From: Scytalidium lignicola
Lineage: Eukaryota > Ascomycota > Leotiomycetes
Reading direction: 5' to 3'
Assembly: GCA_002812745.2 (NCBI GenBank)
Contig: NCSJ02000335.1
Location: 1-44,669, forward strand
DNA length: 44,669 bases
Part shown: positions 34,292 to 44,669 of the stretch, one piece after another
Position numbering within the stretch: the stretch's first letter is position 1
How the letters are laid out: each line of letters starts with the position of its first letter
Translations under genes and position numbers: made by a program
Notes under the pieces: generated by a model
Database searches by the model: none
What the model saw: only the letters and a program-made list of their open reading frames with translations
What the model was told of the DNA's origin: nothing

Positions 34292-34947
34292 CTAGAAAAT
34301 AATCAGAAAATGTCGATGTAATTTTAGGTTTTTTTTATATAAAAAAATCACTCCTGGGGTCTAACATCATAAAGGACAAGCCACAGATTAATCTCAACAG
34401 CCGGTGAAGGCTGCGGCCTCGTACGTTGCTCAAGAATTGCATTTTGAAAGTCTATCATTAACATGAATAAACATATGCCAGTGATTCACGAATGCCAGAG
34501 TTCTCCCTTAATATTAAAAACAACCCGGAGATGAGGATTCAGGTCAATGGGAACCAGAATTTACAAACTGACTCAGCGCGAACTTACTCGCCCTTCGAGA
34601 TGATCGTTTTCTCCCCACATTGCTAGCCAATCATCGCAACAAGTCTGAAGTAGAAACAATAAACTGACTCACTATGAGGTTGTATTTGGGATCACTTCTG
34701 CAACATACGCACCCCGCGTTATCGGATGTCTTCATTGTCTTGACGAAGATATTGCTAGTGTGTGTTGGGGATGCGGAGAGATGTATCACGCGGGGTATCT
34801 TAGATTAACTGCTTAACCTCGGAAACAGTCATAAACCCCTGGACACTGGACACATCATGTTCTCCTATTTCTTGCAAGCATGCAGAAATATTATTTATTA
34901 CATCTTAATGATATTGTTATTTTTATGTTCATAAGTCTATTTCGGAA
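34292..34947. other. Divergent spacer, sugar transporter / alcohol dehydrogenase
   Basis: Should contain the missing first exon(s) of the minus-strand transporter and the promoter of the plus-strand dehydrogenase. A minus-strand ATG at 34735 opens MKTSDNAGCVCCRSDPKYNL up to a gtgagt donor at 34672, and a small Trp-containing frame lies between a ttcag and a gtaagt near 34590-34650. Neither joins exon 34018-34291 in a convincing phase. Confidence 0.4.
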
Positions 34948-36380
34948 ATGGCAACAGACAAAGAGTCTCGTTTGACAATTTCATCTAGCGTTGGAGATCA
35001 GGATGTCCCTGTTATCCCAAAGACCTGCAAGGCTGGTGTAGTGAAGGAGTTTGGGCCAAACTTTAAGGTTGTGGTTGAAGATGTTGCTATTCCTGAACCA
35101 GGTAAATGGCAAGTGCACTTTTGCTGTATGCCCTTAATAGCTAACACTGCCCTCTAATAAGGCCCAGATGAAGTGCTTTTACGACTTAATGTGACAGGAA
35201 TATGTTATTCCGATTTACATTACATGCTAGAAGATCTACCAATGCCTAGAATGAGTGATTTTGGAACTCTTTCTCCAGGTCATGAAGGTGCCGGTGTAGT
35301 AGTGAAAGTGGGAAGCAATGTCAAAGGATGGAAAGTGGGAGATCGAGGAGGCGTAAAGCCAATGATGGATGTGTGCCAAAACTGTGAGCATTGTTGGGAT
35401 CGTCGTGAAACATATTGCACTAGCGCAATCTCAACAGGGTTGATGGTGAATGGTGAGCTTTTCTAGGGCATCGAGTTTAGTCACAGACTGATGTAGGGCC
35501 CAGGTACTTACCAACAATATATCACAAGCCCTGCACGCTATACATCTAGAATTCCAGATGGAGTCGATGATTTTACTGCTGGTCCAATTATGTGCTCGGG
35601 GAGCACTATGTATCAATGTGTAAGTTTATGTCCTTAGAATAGTCAACGCCTGCCCCTGACGTGTTTAGCTGGAAGAATCGCAACTTAAACCCGGAGAGTG
35701 GGTTGTATTTATGGGTGCTGGTGGTGGAGTAGGGCACATGGGTGTCCAGATTGCCAAAGCCATGGGCCTTCGAGTTATAGGGGTAGATGGGGGAAAGGCA
35801 AAAAGGGATCTTTGTATGCAACTAGGGTGTGAAGCTTTTGTCGATTTCGCATCCACCGATGACCTTGTAGCAGAAGTTGTCCGAATCACTGAAGATAAAG
35901 GTGCCCATGGAGTAATCGTAACTGCAGGTAATCGTTCCGCCTATGGTCTTGCCCCAAGTATGTTAAGGATTGGTGGTGTTGTCATGTGTGTTGGGCTGCG
36001 TAAGTTTTCGATATCTGCATGCTGAAAGTGGAACCGACTAATGATAGAAAATTTCCAGCACCTACTGGTACAACAATTGCAGGAGCAGATCCAACTGAAT
36101 TTGCTCTAAAAGGAATACGTATCACAGGAACTCTAGTTGGCAGTATGCTTTCAACTGATAAATGTCTTCAGCTAGCAAAACGCGTAAGAGAGCAACGCAC
36201 TTGATATATGTGGACAATTACTAACAGCAAGATCAGGGCCTAGTGAAACCTATATATGAGATATTTTCTATTGCTCAACTTCCTGAGGCAGTTGATAAAC
36301 TCAGACAAGGAAAGGTCTCAGGGAGGTGTGTCGTTGATTTCAACTCAAGCTTGCCTAGTCGTGTGGTTCCACGCCTGTAA
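34948..36380 (+). CDS. Zinc-dependent alcohol dehydrogenase (MDR family)
   Basis: Six exons, all in frame: 34948-35101, 35162-35452, 35504-35619, 35669-35999, 36059-36183 and 36237-36380, giving 386 residues. Catalytic zinc ligands are in GICYSDLHY and PGHEGAGVV. The structural zinc site C-x2-C-x2-C-x7-C is complete in CQNCEHCWDRRETYC. The Rossmann loop is GAGGGVGHMGVQIAKAMGL, and the Asp after it (VIGVDGGKAKRD) favours NAD over NADP. Later parts are SMLRIGGVVMCVGL, ADPTEFALKGIRITGTLVGS and the end KVSGRCVVDF. It resembles the fungal propanol-preferring ADH group. The N-terminal 25 residues (MATDKESRLTISSSVGDQ) are an extra lead without a targeting look. It shares a promoter region with the sugar transporter. 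Confidence 0.93.
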
Positions 36381-37786
36381 AGAGCACCATTGAACTATGA
36401 TTTGAACATAAATATTGCTTCCCGAGTGCTTTGCCTTCTAGAATATCTTCCTGATCTAATATATCTTGAAAACAATAAAGTTCTTCTGTACTATTTTTTT
36501 AAGATCCTCGGAATCTCGTTAGTAAAGCAGAATATCAATATGTAATCACTAGCCCAAGGAGAAATTAGTTACCGCGTTAGTGACCAATCTTCGGTTTATT
36601 TCGATCTCCAATACAAAGCTATTAGGACCAGAAACAGAATCATATACTAAGAATGATATGAATCATACAGATGTTACGGAGGACCGACCCAATGATCAAG
36701 ATGACACATTCAATGTAATTGCAAAGCCCATCAAAAATGTTGTTGAAATTTTTCATTGAATATTTTTTTTTCAGAGGGGTCGAATTTAAATTTTAAAATA
36801 AGTATTTGAAAAGCTGGACACTTGCACTTTATTAAACCAGATTGGCTCTTCCAATTCGGATCTGATTTGTTATGGCCTGCACAGTAGGATTTGGCGCTAT
36901 GCCATAGGCAAGGAGGTGTTGCGATTGCGACGAATGGGGCTTGCGTATGAAGGTTATGTGCCAACTGTTATATTTAAAGGAAAATAGGAAATAAAAAATT
37001 TCTCAGAAATTAGTTTATGTTACAATACAGACCTATGATTGTTGCTCATTTTCCTTGACTATGATTTGTTATCTATTATCCTACCTATACCATAGCAATA
37101 CAGGTTTTAACATTCTAACNTTTTTTCATTGGATAATAGCCTGTCACAGCAAAAAAAAATATTAACAATATGGTCAAAACATTTGACAAAACATCTCAAA
37201 GCTGCAAGAAAATAGGGATTAACACGGAGGGTCAACGGCAACCATGGTAAAAAATCTTTGCAAAAACCCACGGTCCAAAAAAACTATCAGACATGCCAAA
37301 AATATTGTTAAGGAAATTGGGAACAACAACAAACAAAGATCCGGTCTGGTCTCCACGGGTTCGGAATATCGTATCCATTCTAATCGGCATGATGAAGTCA
37401 ATGCCAGCGAGCTGCAGTCCCACACAAGACCCCGTAGACTAGGTTTTCAGTTAGCACAGACAAGACCGGAGAGGGAAAATTGTAGGAGATCATGGTGGAA
37501 GTGGATGAAATAAATTATGTAATTGAATAACTTAACTAGTTAACTTAGTTCAAGAAANTTTTTTATTATCTGAGGTACTTAAGTACAGGTATTAACACTA
37601 AAACTAAGAGCAAGCAGCTAAGAATTTTCGACCTCTTCGTAATGTTCAATGCCACTATCTTTCCAAATATGACTCAATATTGTGCCATCTCTAGGTACCG
37701 GTGCGTCCTTGCCATCAAATACTCGCGCCATTACCGCCATATACCAGTGAGAAATCAGATACTTGATTGTGTAATCCATTACTGAC
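36381..37786. other. Intergenic spacer
   Basis: No supported gene. Opposing overlapping frames at 37219-37513 (60-90 codons) have no domain, and neither strand looks preferred. N calls at 37120 and 37558 sit next to T runs. The lost N-terminal part of the transporter relic that follows is not recognisable here, apart from a doubtful stretch near 37690-37760. Confidence 0.5.
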
Positions 37787-38902
37787 TCTTACTATAGTAC
37801 ATTATACTATATTGGCTCAGTTCTCGCAGCTTGGACCACTTTTGGTACTCGAAATTACGATAACAACTGGGCTTGGAGGATTCCATCAGTACTTCAGATC
37901 GCAATACCGTTGGTTACCTCCACTGGGCTTTTCTTCTGTCCCGAATCTCCTCGCTGGCTTATCTCCCAGGAGCGTCACGAGGAAGCCCGTGCCTTTTTCG
38001 TCAAATACCATGCCGATGGCGATGTCAATTCACCCCTGGTTGCTTTTCAGATAGATGAAATCACAGAGAATATTCAGCGGGAAACTGCTGCCCATAAGAG
38101 CACATCCTATCTTGATATGCTCCGGACGAAAGGAAATCGCCACCGCCTTCTAATCTCTATCTCGATTGGGGTCTTCGCGCAGTGGAATGGTGTGGGAATC
38201 GTGAGTCTCAATGGGTAAAAGCTTCACAAAACATGATCCTAACATGGCGACTAGGTCTCGTACTATCTTTCGATCATCTTTCATACTGTGGGTGTTACCT
38301 CAGTCACACAACAGACACTTATTAATGGCTTTCTACAACTATGGAATCTGATTATGGCTGTGTTGGGAGCCCTTCTCGTTAATCAACTCGGCCGGCGCTT
38401 TCTTCTTCTCTGATGTTCCTTTTCGATGCTCATCTGTTATATTATAATTACTGCGCTCTCCGGCAGCTTCGCCGAACATCACAATTCCGCGACTGGTATT
38501 GCAGTGGTACCTATGCTTTTCATTTATGATGCTTTCTATGACTTTTCTTACACGCCATTGGTTGTCGCTTATCCAGCCGAAATCTGGCCATATGAATTAC
38601 GTTCGTGCGGAATTGCCATCTCTCAGATGGCTAACTTCGGTGCTCTCTTCTTCAATGCATTTGTCAATTCTATTGCGCTGGCTAATATTGCTTGGAAGTA
38701 CTATATTGTCTACATTGGTATTTTGATACTAATCTGCATCACTATCTACTTCTTCTATCCAGAGACAAGGGCTATGTCACTAGAGGAGATTGCAGAAGTG
38801 TTTGATAAAATTGAAACAGAGTCACTGGGCACAGGATTGGCCACCAATTCCGAAATCATAAATGCAGAAAAGGACGAGATAGAATATACACATATTAAAT
38901 AA
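37787..38902 (+). pseudogene. Truncated sugar transporter (MFS) with an in-frame stop
   Basis: The frame begins abruptly inside TM4-5 (YYSTLYYIGSVLAAWTTFGT) and runs through FFCPESPRWLISQERHEEAR, then an intron at 38201-38254 (gtgagt to gactag), then VSYYLSIIFHTVGVTS and LVNQLGRRFLLL. A TGA follows at 38411-38413, after which the same frame continues CSFSMLICYIIITAL, LVVAYPAEIWPYELRS and FFYPETRAMSLEEIAEVFD to the stop at 38900. About 150 N-terminal residues are missing. The PESPRWL and PYELRS motifs place it in the sugar porter family, closer to lactose-permease-like fungal members than to the transporter at 32419. The two are therefore not a simple recent duplication. Confidence 0.85.
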
Positions 38903-39130
38903 ATATCACCTTGTCTGCCTGGTTAATTAGGTATTTGTAGTAGAAATAATTTATAAACTCTTCTACACCTGCTATATTTTAGGCTATCATCATAAACCAC
39001 TGCATATCTATTGTGAACCTTATAAGCTTATACTAATCAATGCAAATATTTAAACATAGCAAAATTTTGGACCTCGCAATTAATTCCAGCGGAGTACTCT
39101 TAGTCAATAACAGCTTGCAATGCTCTAGGA
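38903..39130. other. Spacer
   Basis: AT-rich 3' flank of the transporter relic; nothing recognised. Confidence 0.4.
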
Positions 39131-39560
39131 CATATTTGATATCTGTTCCAGNCCATATGCCAATACCGCCCATTCGCCAATGGGCTAGAACAATGGCCAA
39201 TGGCCTAGGCCATACACCAATACGAGCATTTTTGTTATGGTCTAGTCCATTCACCAATGGCCTAGGCCATACGCAAATGGTATTTATATATACTCGAAAT
39301 TTCGACTATATCTACAGTGCCCAACTGCAGCCTGACATACCCCTATCAATATATAAGGATACTTTGAGAACTGGAATAGCTCATCCGTCACACCTTGGAG
39401 AATCTAAGTGATCAGGCTAGCATTATTACAGAAAATAGTAAAGTAATAACGGTAGCACTTAAGCAAAAAGAGGAAGGCATCCTGAATGTCATATTAAGAA
39501 CCAAATGAATACCTTTCTATAGCGTTGAAGAAGTGAAATATGGAAAAAAAGAAATAACTG
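39131..39560 (+). repeat. LTR-like repeat with palindromic direct repeats and possible gag remnant
   Basis: A segment with two direct copies of caatggcctaggccatac (about 39192-39209 and 39255-39272), each centred on the palindrome tggcctaggcca. Nearby gccaatgggc and ggccaatggc units surround them. A TATA-like atttatatatactcg follows at 39281, then about 100 bases later codons that read ENLSDQASIITE near 39400, like the start of a fungal copia gag. Taken together it resembles the 5' end of a decayed copia element. An N lies at 39152. No second LTR was found. Confidence 0.4.
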
Positions 39561-40338
39561 ACTTTGTATTTAAATTTACTTCTTACTGTCTCCTTTATCA
39601 AAACCAGCGGAGGGGCTATCTCATGACTTTAGAAAATCTAAGAGGTTAAGCTGTACTCTGCTAGAGCTCAAGATAAATTGATCTATTTCCAAAGCTGCCA
39701 TTGAATAATCACCTTTAGAATGCCAATACATTTTAAAAGCACTTACTCAATGTAAGGGTATAAAAAGGAAATGAGAGACGAATTAATTGGTTTGGGTTTT
39801 CACTTTTTCTCCCTACGGATATGATCGAGACTGAGACAAGTTATCATCATCTCAAACAATGTAATGAATTCATTTCATGTTTATTATTTAGTTGTATATT
39901 CATATTTAACAAAAAATTTAAAAACACGTTTTATAATTAACATAATAACACGTATTGTGTCACGTTCACAAAACTATTTTATTTGATTAATGAGAAATGA
40001 GAAATGAGAAATAGAATAGTTTTAACTTAATATAAAAAATTTACAATAAAAATAGTTAGTTTCTTTGGAATTAGTGAAATCATAAGTCGCGTTTCGAATA
40101 GAATCATGCGTTATTACTCGATATAAAACATAGGTGAGAAATAAAATAAGACTGTACTCAAATGTAGTTAGCCTAGAATAAGATCGGACTCGAAATATAC
40201 CTTATTTGGTAATGAAGTAAGATCCGAGTTGGATCGTAAGCAGCATTTACTATAAAGCCGTGACACCCTTATTTTGTACCTGTACTTGATATCCATGTGT
40301 TAGAACCCCGGATCTCTTCGTACACTACGATACCAAAG
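39561..40338. other. AT-rich spacer with short tandem repeat
   Basis: No gene. Three tandem copies of gagaaat lie near 39992-40013, followed by one more agaaata unit. Similar words (gtgagaaataaaataag) recur near 40133. The final 100 bases contain the HET gene promoter. Confidence 0.5.
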
Positions 40339-42922
40339 ATGGATCATCTGCCTAAGCTTCAAGACCCGTATCATGCTCACATTTCAATCCCGTTTCTAGG
40401 CAAGGCTCCATTGGAAGGTCAAGGCTTCTGGGATTACCCCGCTACACAAGGCTTCAACGTAGAGGAATTGATGAACGGATTAACTACACGTGGTGTATAT
40501 CTTGGACTATTGAAGTACCCTAGAAGGAATGGCGTGTTCGATTATGGGGAGCTAGCCGCCTTTTTTCAGGCTTGGTGGTACTTTGGGATGCTGAATGAGG
40601 TTCTTGGGGTTGCTGTTGACTTGAACGACTTTCTACAACCCAATATTCGTGAGGCTCAAGGCGAGATAACGACCCCAGATGTCAGAATCACTACCAAAAA
40701 ACTGGAGATATACCTACATGAATGGAGAAAGCGGCTAGAAAAGCTTCCAAAAGAAGAGATTATAAGGCGGCTGAAAGACGCAATGAAATGCATTACTCAA
40801 GTCCACCAGTGGATTGAGGATCTGAGTTCTCGAATTGAGTATCATGTTCGAGAGCCTGTTCAAGAGCCTTATGTTCCGCCAGAAATACTGAATCTCAAAC
40901 AGCATATAAGATTTGGTAAGGATGGCAAGATCAGAGTTAGCGATACAGCATTTGCACTCATTACAAAGCGTTATGGAAATGGAGTAGAAAGAAGAGTGGA
41001 TGCAAAGGGTCGTATTAAGCTTCCCATTGAAGAGCTTAAGAACGCCGACGGCGAGGCCTGGACAAAGTTCGGACGCAAAATTCTCCCCGAAGAATTAGAA
41101 CTGTCTATCTGCATCCTTGGATTCACCCTCTCGCATGCAACCAGATCGATCAGTCTAAAGGTAGGATTAGACCTGACGGAGGCTCCTTCGCATGATGGGT
41201 GGTACTGTCCCAAATTCATTTACAACAGAATGATATTTGAAGGGCATTGCCGAAGATCCATAAACAGATTCACTCCCACCTTGCTCCTAGTCGGAGGTTA
41301 TCTTTCCAGCCGGCTTCAATTTCCTGGAGTCGTAGAACCTAGCCATGCTAAGTGTAGTGAAACGGAATGCACTTCGGATAAAATGGAGGACTCCATGTAT
41401 ACCAGGAGCCATCAAGACGGGTGCCAGGGTTGCAGCGATGTGTCTATGCCAGATGTGATGGACTCAGTAGCAGATATTCTGAGAAACGGTGGTATCCCAG
41501 TTCTTCATCTTCTGCCAGGATCAACACCGGAAAAGATTGAAGTTGAGGTACGTCCAACAACTCCTGACGTTCCTTACTTGGCGTTCTCCCATGTCTGGAG
41601 CGATGGACTAGGTAATCCGGAAGGGAACAGCCTCTATAAATGCCAGTGGCAGTGGTTACAGAAACTGGCGGATCAAGCACTCTTCAATTCTTCTGGATTC
41701 TTTTGGGTCGACACGGTTTGTGTTCCTCGCGCAACTCCAAAAGATCCGCAGGCTCAGTTGGCAAAGCAGAAAATCTCCGGGCAATAGCTATCTCAAGAAT
41801 GCGTAAAGTATATGCCGAGGCAGATAAGGTGCTTATCTTAGACAAGCATCTTTCTACCATGTCATCTAAAAGGTCAATATTTGAGTTCTCCCTTCGACTG
41901 ACTCTGTCCAAGTGGATGCGACGACTATGGACTATGCACGAAGGCGCGGTGGCTCGTCCCGGGGCCGTTTTTGTCAAACTAAAAGAAGGCGTGACATCAT
42001 TGAGGAAAGTCCTATACGACTTAACAGTGGCAAAAGAACGAGACTCTTCTAAGGAGTATAATAGTATTCTTGGCAGCTTAGGCATGATGGAGGTTTTAAC
42101 ACCTTGGTCCTTTTGCTTGGAAGTAGACACCAAAAATCCCGAGGAGGTTTTCGAGTTTGTCTGGAATGAATCCAGGAGCCGAGAAACAAAATATGAATCT
42201 GATCGCCACGTTGTCGTGGGATCGCTATTACAGCTCGAAGGCCAGCAAACGTATAAAATGGCGGACGATGAAAAGATAAAGTGGCTATTTTCAAACATTC
42301 GTTTCATACCACCTGGAGTTCTGTTCATGGGCGGCCCGAGACTGCGAGATGAGGGCTGGCGTTGGGCTCCATCATCCCTGAGTAAAGAAGGTCGAAGCAT
42401 CCGCAACACTCCGGAGGTTCCGAGTGCTACACTCCAACAGAGAGGATTGGATGTAACACTGTATGGCTGGACTCTGGATAGCCATCCTGAATGGAATCGG
42501 AGGTTCAAATACGATGGAAAGTGGACCGACATTCTGCCAAAATCAAATGAACCTGTAGGTCGTTGTGTATGGGCGGTAGAATTATGCTATGAGAACCAGC
42601 CCGCCGAGCTGTATAGTGTCGGCGTTGCAGAAGTTGATCATGCCGAGCTGCAACTTTCCGTGTCACTTCTTGCTTTAATTTTCCAGGCAAATTTTGACAT
42701 CTATAGAAATTTTACAAGAGCTGCCTTGGTTTCCATTCAAGATACCGAGGGGAGGGTGAAAACAGTCGTATCTAAGCCCGCTATGAATTTGACTTGAACG
42801 TTTCACGCCTGAATGCCGATGATAGCAAAACAGTGCGTGGTTTGATAGCACAGGAGCAAGTTCAATTGATACAGGGACGGTGGATTGCAGATCGGAAGAC
42901 TCAGAAATGGTGTATTGCTTAG
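40339..42922 (+). pseudogene. HET-domain (heterokaryon incompatibility) protein gene with two frameshifts
   Basis: The first part, 40339 to about 41767, codes an N-terminal region of about 400 residues (MDHLPKLQDPYHAHISIPFL; Trp/Phe-rich FFQAWWYFGMLNEVLG; a charged helical stretch KLEIYLHEWRKRLEKL). The HET domain follows: PYLAFSHVWSDGLGNP at residue ~413 and FFWVDTVCVPRATPKD. Near 41767 one base is needed to continue AENLRAIAISRMRKVYAEAD, KVLILD and WMRRLWTMHEGAV. Near 42778 another one-base change is needed to continue YEFDLNVSRLNADDSK, IQGRWIADRKTQKWCIA and the stop at 42920. HET proteins trigger cell death after fusion of unlike strains. The damage sits at aaag and ccc runs, so sequencing error is possible. 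Confidence 0.75.
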
Positions 42923-43163
42923 TCTTATATCTTTAAAAAAACAATTTCTAAAATCATGTTTTAGGTTTTCTGAACCTTTTTATTTTTTCATCCAATATCC
43001 CATATTTACTATCAACATTCCTTTGGCGCTCTAAAGAGCCGATATACTAATTGTTATAAGTATACTTGACCATTGAAAGAGATTGTGGAAGAGACAATAA
43101 ATCCATCACTTACACAAACGTGACGTTGATGTTGGAAATTGGTAATGAGAGCCTCTAGAATGT

Positions 43164-44462
43164 TCAAACATCGCGGTTCTGCGCCGGAGTGGGTGGAAAG
43201 ACCACTCCTTCATAAGATGCCAAATGTTTTACTAGATCTGGCCTTTTGAGAGCTGCAGTTGCCTCATCTAAGGTAGTCCCGATAATGCGGGATCGTTCTT
43301 CACTTTCGGAGAGCTCCTTTTCCCTTTCAGTTGTCACGGATTTTGTCATAAATAAATCAGAAGCCTCAAGCTCAGTTTGAAACTGCCGCCTGCGTTCGTT
43401 ATCTGGCATGAACGAATCCCACTAAGCCCATCTGTCTACCTTATAGGATACAGGGAGAGCAGCGATGAACACGAGGGCTGCTCTTCGCCCTGAGAAACGC
43501 AGTGGCTTTACCTTTTGTACAACTGCCGGCTGATTCTCAAGAATCTGCTCGGGGCCGAAGGCAAGATGTAAGGCTTTCTTAAAAAGAATCATGAGGGCAT
43601 AAACTAAAAGCCACAGCAAGCCTGACCAAGCCTGAGTTCCATTTAAATTTGGGACGCTTGCCAGCGACGCAGCTTGGACCACGAGCACCAGGGCCAGAAT
43701 TCGACAAGACAATCTCACAAGCAAGGAATTGGTGATTCGTATGGGGATATTGGTGAGAGCGTGGAGTTGGCTTGAATATCCACAGATCACATCAATCCGT
43801 GATGAATTCCAGTGCTCCGCAATGACGTGGACGTCTAATGCGGCGCCTCCGCGCGCAGTTAGGTACTGGTCTGTATGTAGGGCGTTCCCATTTCCAAATA
43901 TTGCCATTGTCCCTTGTCGCAGTATATAAAGAATAATTGCTGAAGTACCAACACAGGCTAGGAGTATTGATCCAATATAGAAGCCGTAAAGACCTGCGAT
44001 AACGGACGCACCGATTGTTGCTCCGGTTTCCAAGATGAAGAGCACGGAAGCTGCCCAGGTCCTCCACCGCTGATTCTGTCGGGCATCGGGCGAGGGAATG
44101 GGAGTGATGAAAGTGAGATTCACAATCGTTTCGCGATAGGCAGGGAGTTTTCTCCGGGATATCGATCGTCGACCAGTGATCCCACACGCATCCAAGACAG
44201 CCTTGTTTGCTAGTTGGAAGGTGTTCCCGTGTCGGACGCTGATGACTGATGCAGCGGGGCTGCCCTCGAAATTCCCGAGGAGTTCAAAGTCGTCAAGTTC
44301 CCAGAGGCGATGGAAGTCTTTGATATAGCCCGTCAAACATGGAGAAACAGAGCTGCGAGTCAGAATGGTGGAAACCAGGGCTTGTTGCACACGGAGGCTT
44401 TCGGCGAAGAGCGGAATTGGTGCATAGGCTGCTATGGACCGGAGGACGTTGAAGACAGACAT
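43164..44462 (-). pseudogene. Multi-span membrane protein of unknown function with in-frame TAG
   Basis: The minus-strand frame opens MSVFNVLRSIAAYAPIPLF and runs 346 codons to a TAG at 43422-43424. The same frame continues WDSFMPDNERRRQFQTELEA and EREKELSESEERSR to a stop at 43164-43166 (432 residues if read through). The N-terminal 120 residues are soluble. Hydrophobic segments follow at about residues 137-182 (two, ASVLFILETGATIGASVI and SILLACVGTSAIILYIL), about 255-275 (ILALVLVVQAASLASV), about 285-305 (WSGLLWLLVYALMIL) and near 333. The tail is highly charged. I do not recognise a named family. It lies tail-to-tail with the HET gene, 241 bases apart. The TAG may be a nonsense mutation losing the last 85 residues, or the real stop. 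Confidence 0.6.
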
Positions 44463-44669
44463 GTAATAATTGAAATATCGGATAGAGGCAGCCGTGCTCG
44501 AGGTGGTTTAAATGGTCGAATAATTATGCCAAAAGACCTGCTGAGCAAGTTAAGATCAGCCTAAATATAATCGAACGATTCAAGATGGATCTCCAGCAGT
44601 CAAAGAGGCTGTTTACCCCAACCATCGTGGATCGGGCCATCTCGCAGGTTAAGCCTGGTGCAGACGGCA
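44463..44669. other. Window edge, upstream of membrane protein gene
   Basis: Mostly promoter and leader of the minus-strand gene. A plus-strand ATG at 44585 opens MDLQQSKRLFTPTIVDRAI and stays open to the window end (28 codons). That is too short to call a gene. Confidence 0.3.

Noticed and set aside
37219..37513. Overlapping frames on both strands (60-90 codons)
   Set aside because: Neither strand shows a recognisable motif. I tested whether it could be the lost N-terminus of the transporter relic and saw no match.
39992..40013. Tandem gagaaat units as a possible CRISPR-like or regulatory array
   Set aside because: The units are 7 bases long with no spacers, so it is a simple microsatellite.
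41684..42532. 282-codon open frame on the minus strand opposite the HET gene
   Set aside because: It mirrors the HET coding strand, has no domain features, and the plus strand carries clear HET motifs.

Overview
This window looks like a nuclear contig of a filamentous ascomycete (Pezizomycotina, possibly Leotiomycetes; the class is inference). The evidence is short GT-AG introns (about 49-107 nt) with CTAAC/CTAAT branch sites, fungal families (bZIP-DUF3425, HET, sedolisin S53, GH18 chitinase, sugar transporters), and an AT-rich transposon block with the CpA-to-TpA mutations of repeat-induced point mutation (RIP). Eleven isolated N calls, mostly beside A/T homopolymers, suggest uncertain run lengths, so single-base frameshifts need caution.

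Layout. 1-10170 is a transposon block: a heavily RIP-mutated Ty1/copia element (1-5450), a hAT transposase fragment with little RIP (5729-6377), and a Ty3/gypsy element with LTR, gag, protease and the start of RT, cut off near 10165. A small GC-rich hairpin block follows. 10710-11829 is an intact five-exon DJ-1/PfpI gene. 13238-15961 holds two adjacent broken genes: an unknown fungal protein with two in-frame stops and an Fta2/kinase-like gene with a frameshift. 16826-16944 is a candidate solo LTR. 17077-19447 (minus) is an intact 699-residue M3 thimet-type oligopeptidase. 19934-20189 is a MITE-like element next to a decayed C2H2 zinc-finger gene. 22838-24939 is a secreted S53 sedolisin, followed by a short relic of a short-chain dehydrogenase (about 25240-25465). 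26859-27866 is a secreted GH18 class III chitinase.

28214-32330 carries two divergent bZIP-DUF3425 paralogues sharing an 889-bp promoter region. 32419-34291 (minus) is a sugar transporter divergent from a zinc alcohol dehydrogenase (34948-36380), then a truncated second sugar transporter pseudogene (37787-38902). An LTR-like repeat and AT-rich spacer lead to a HET-domain gene (40339-42922) with two one-base frameshifts. It converges on a multi-span membrane protein gene (43164-44462, minus) interrupted by one TAG codon.

How they fit: the intact genes point to extracellular degradation (sedolisin, chitinase), intracellular peptide turnover (M3 peptidase), sugar uptake and alcohol metabolism, with two local transcription factors. 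The decayed genes beside transposons suggest an accessory region that is gaining and losing genes.
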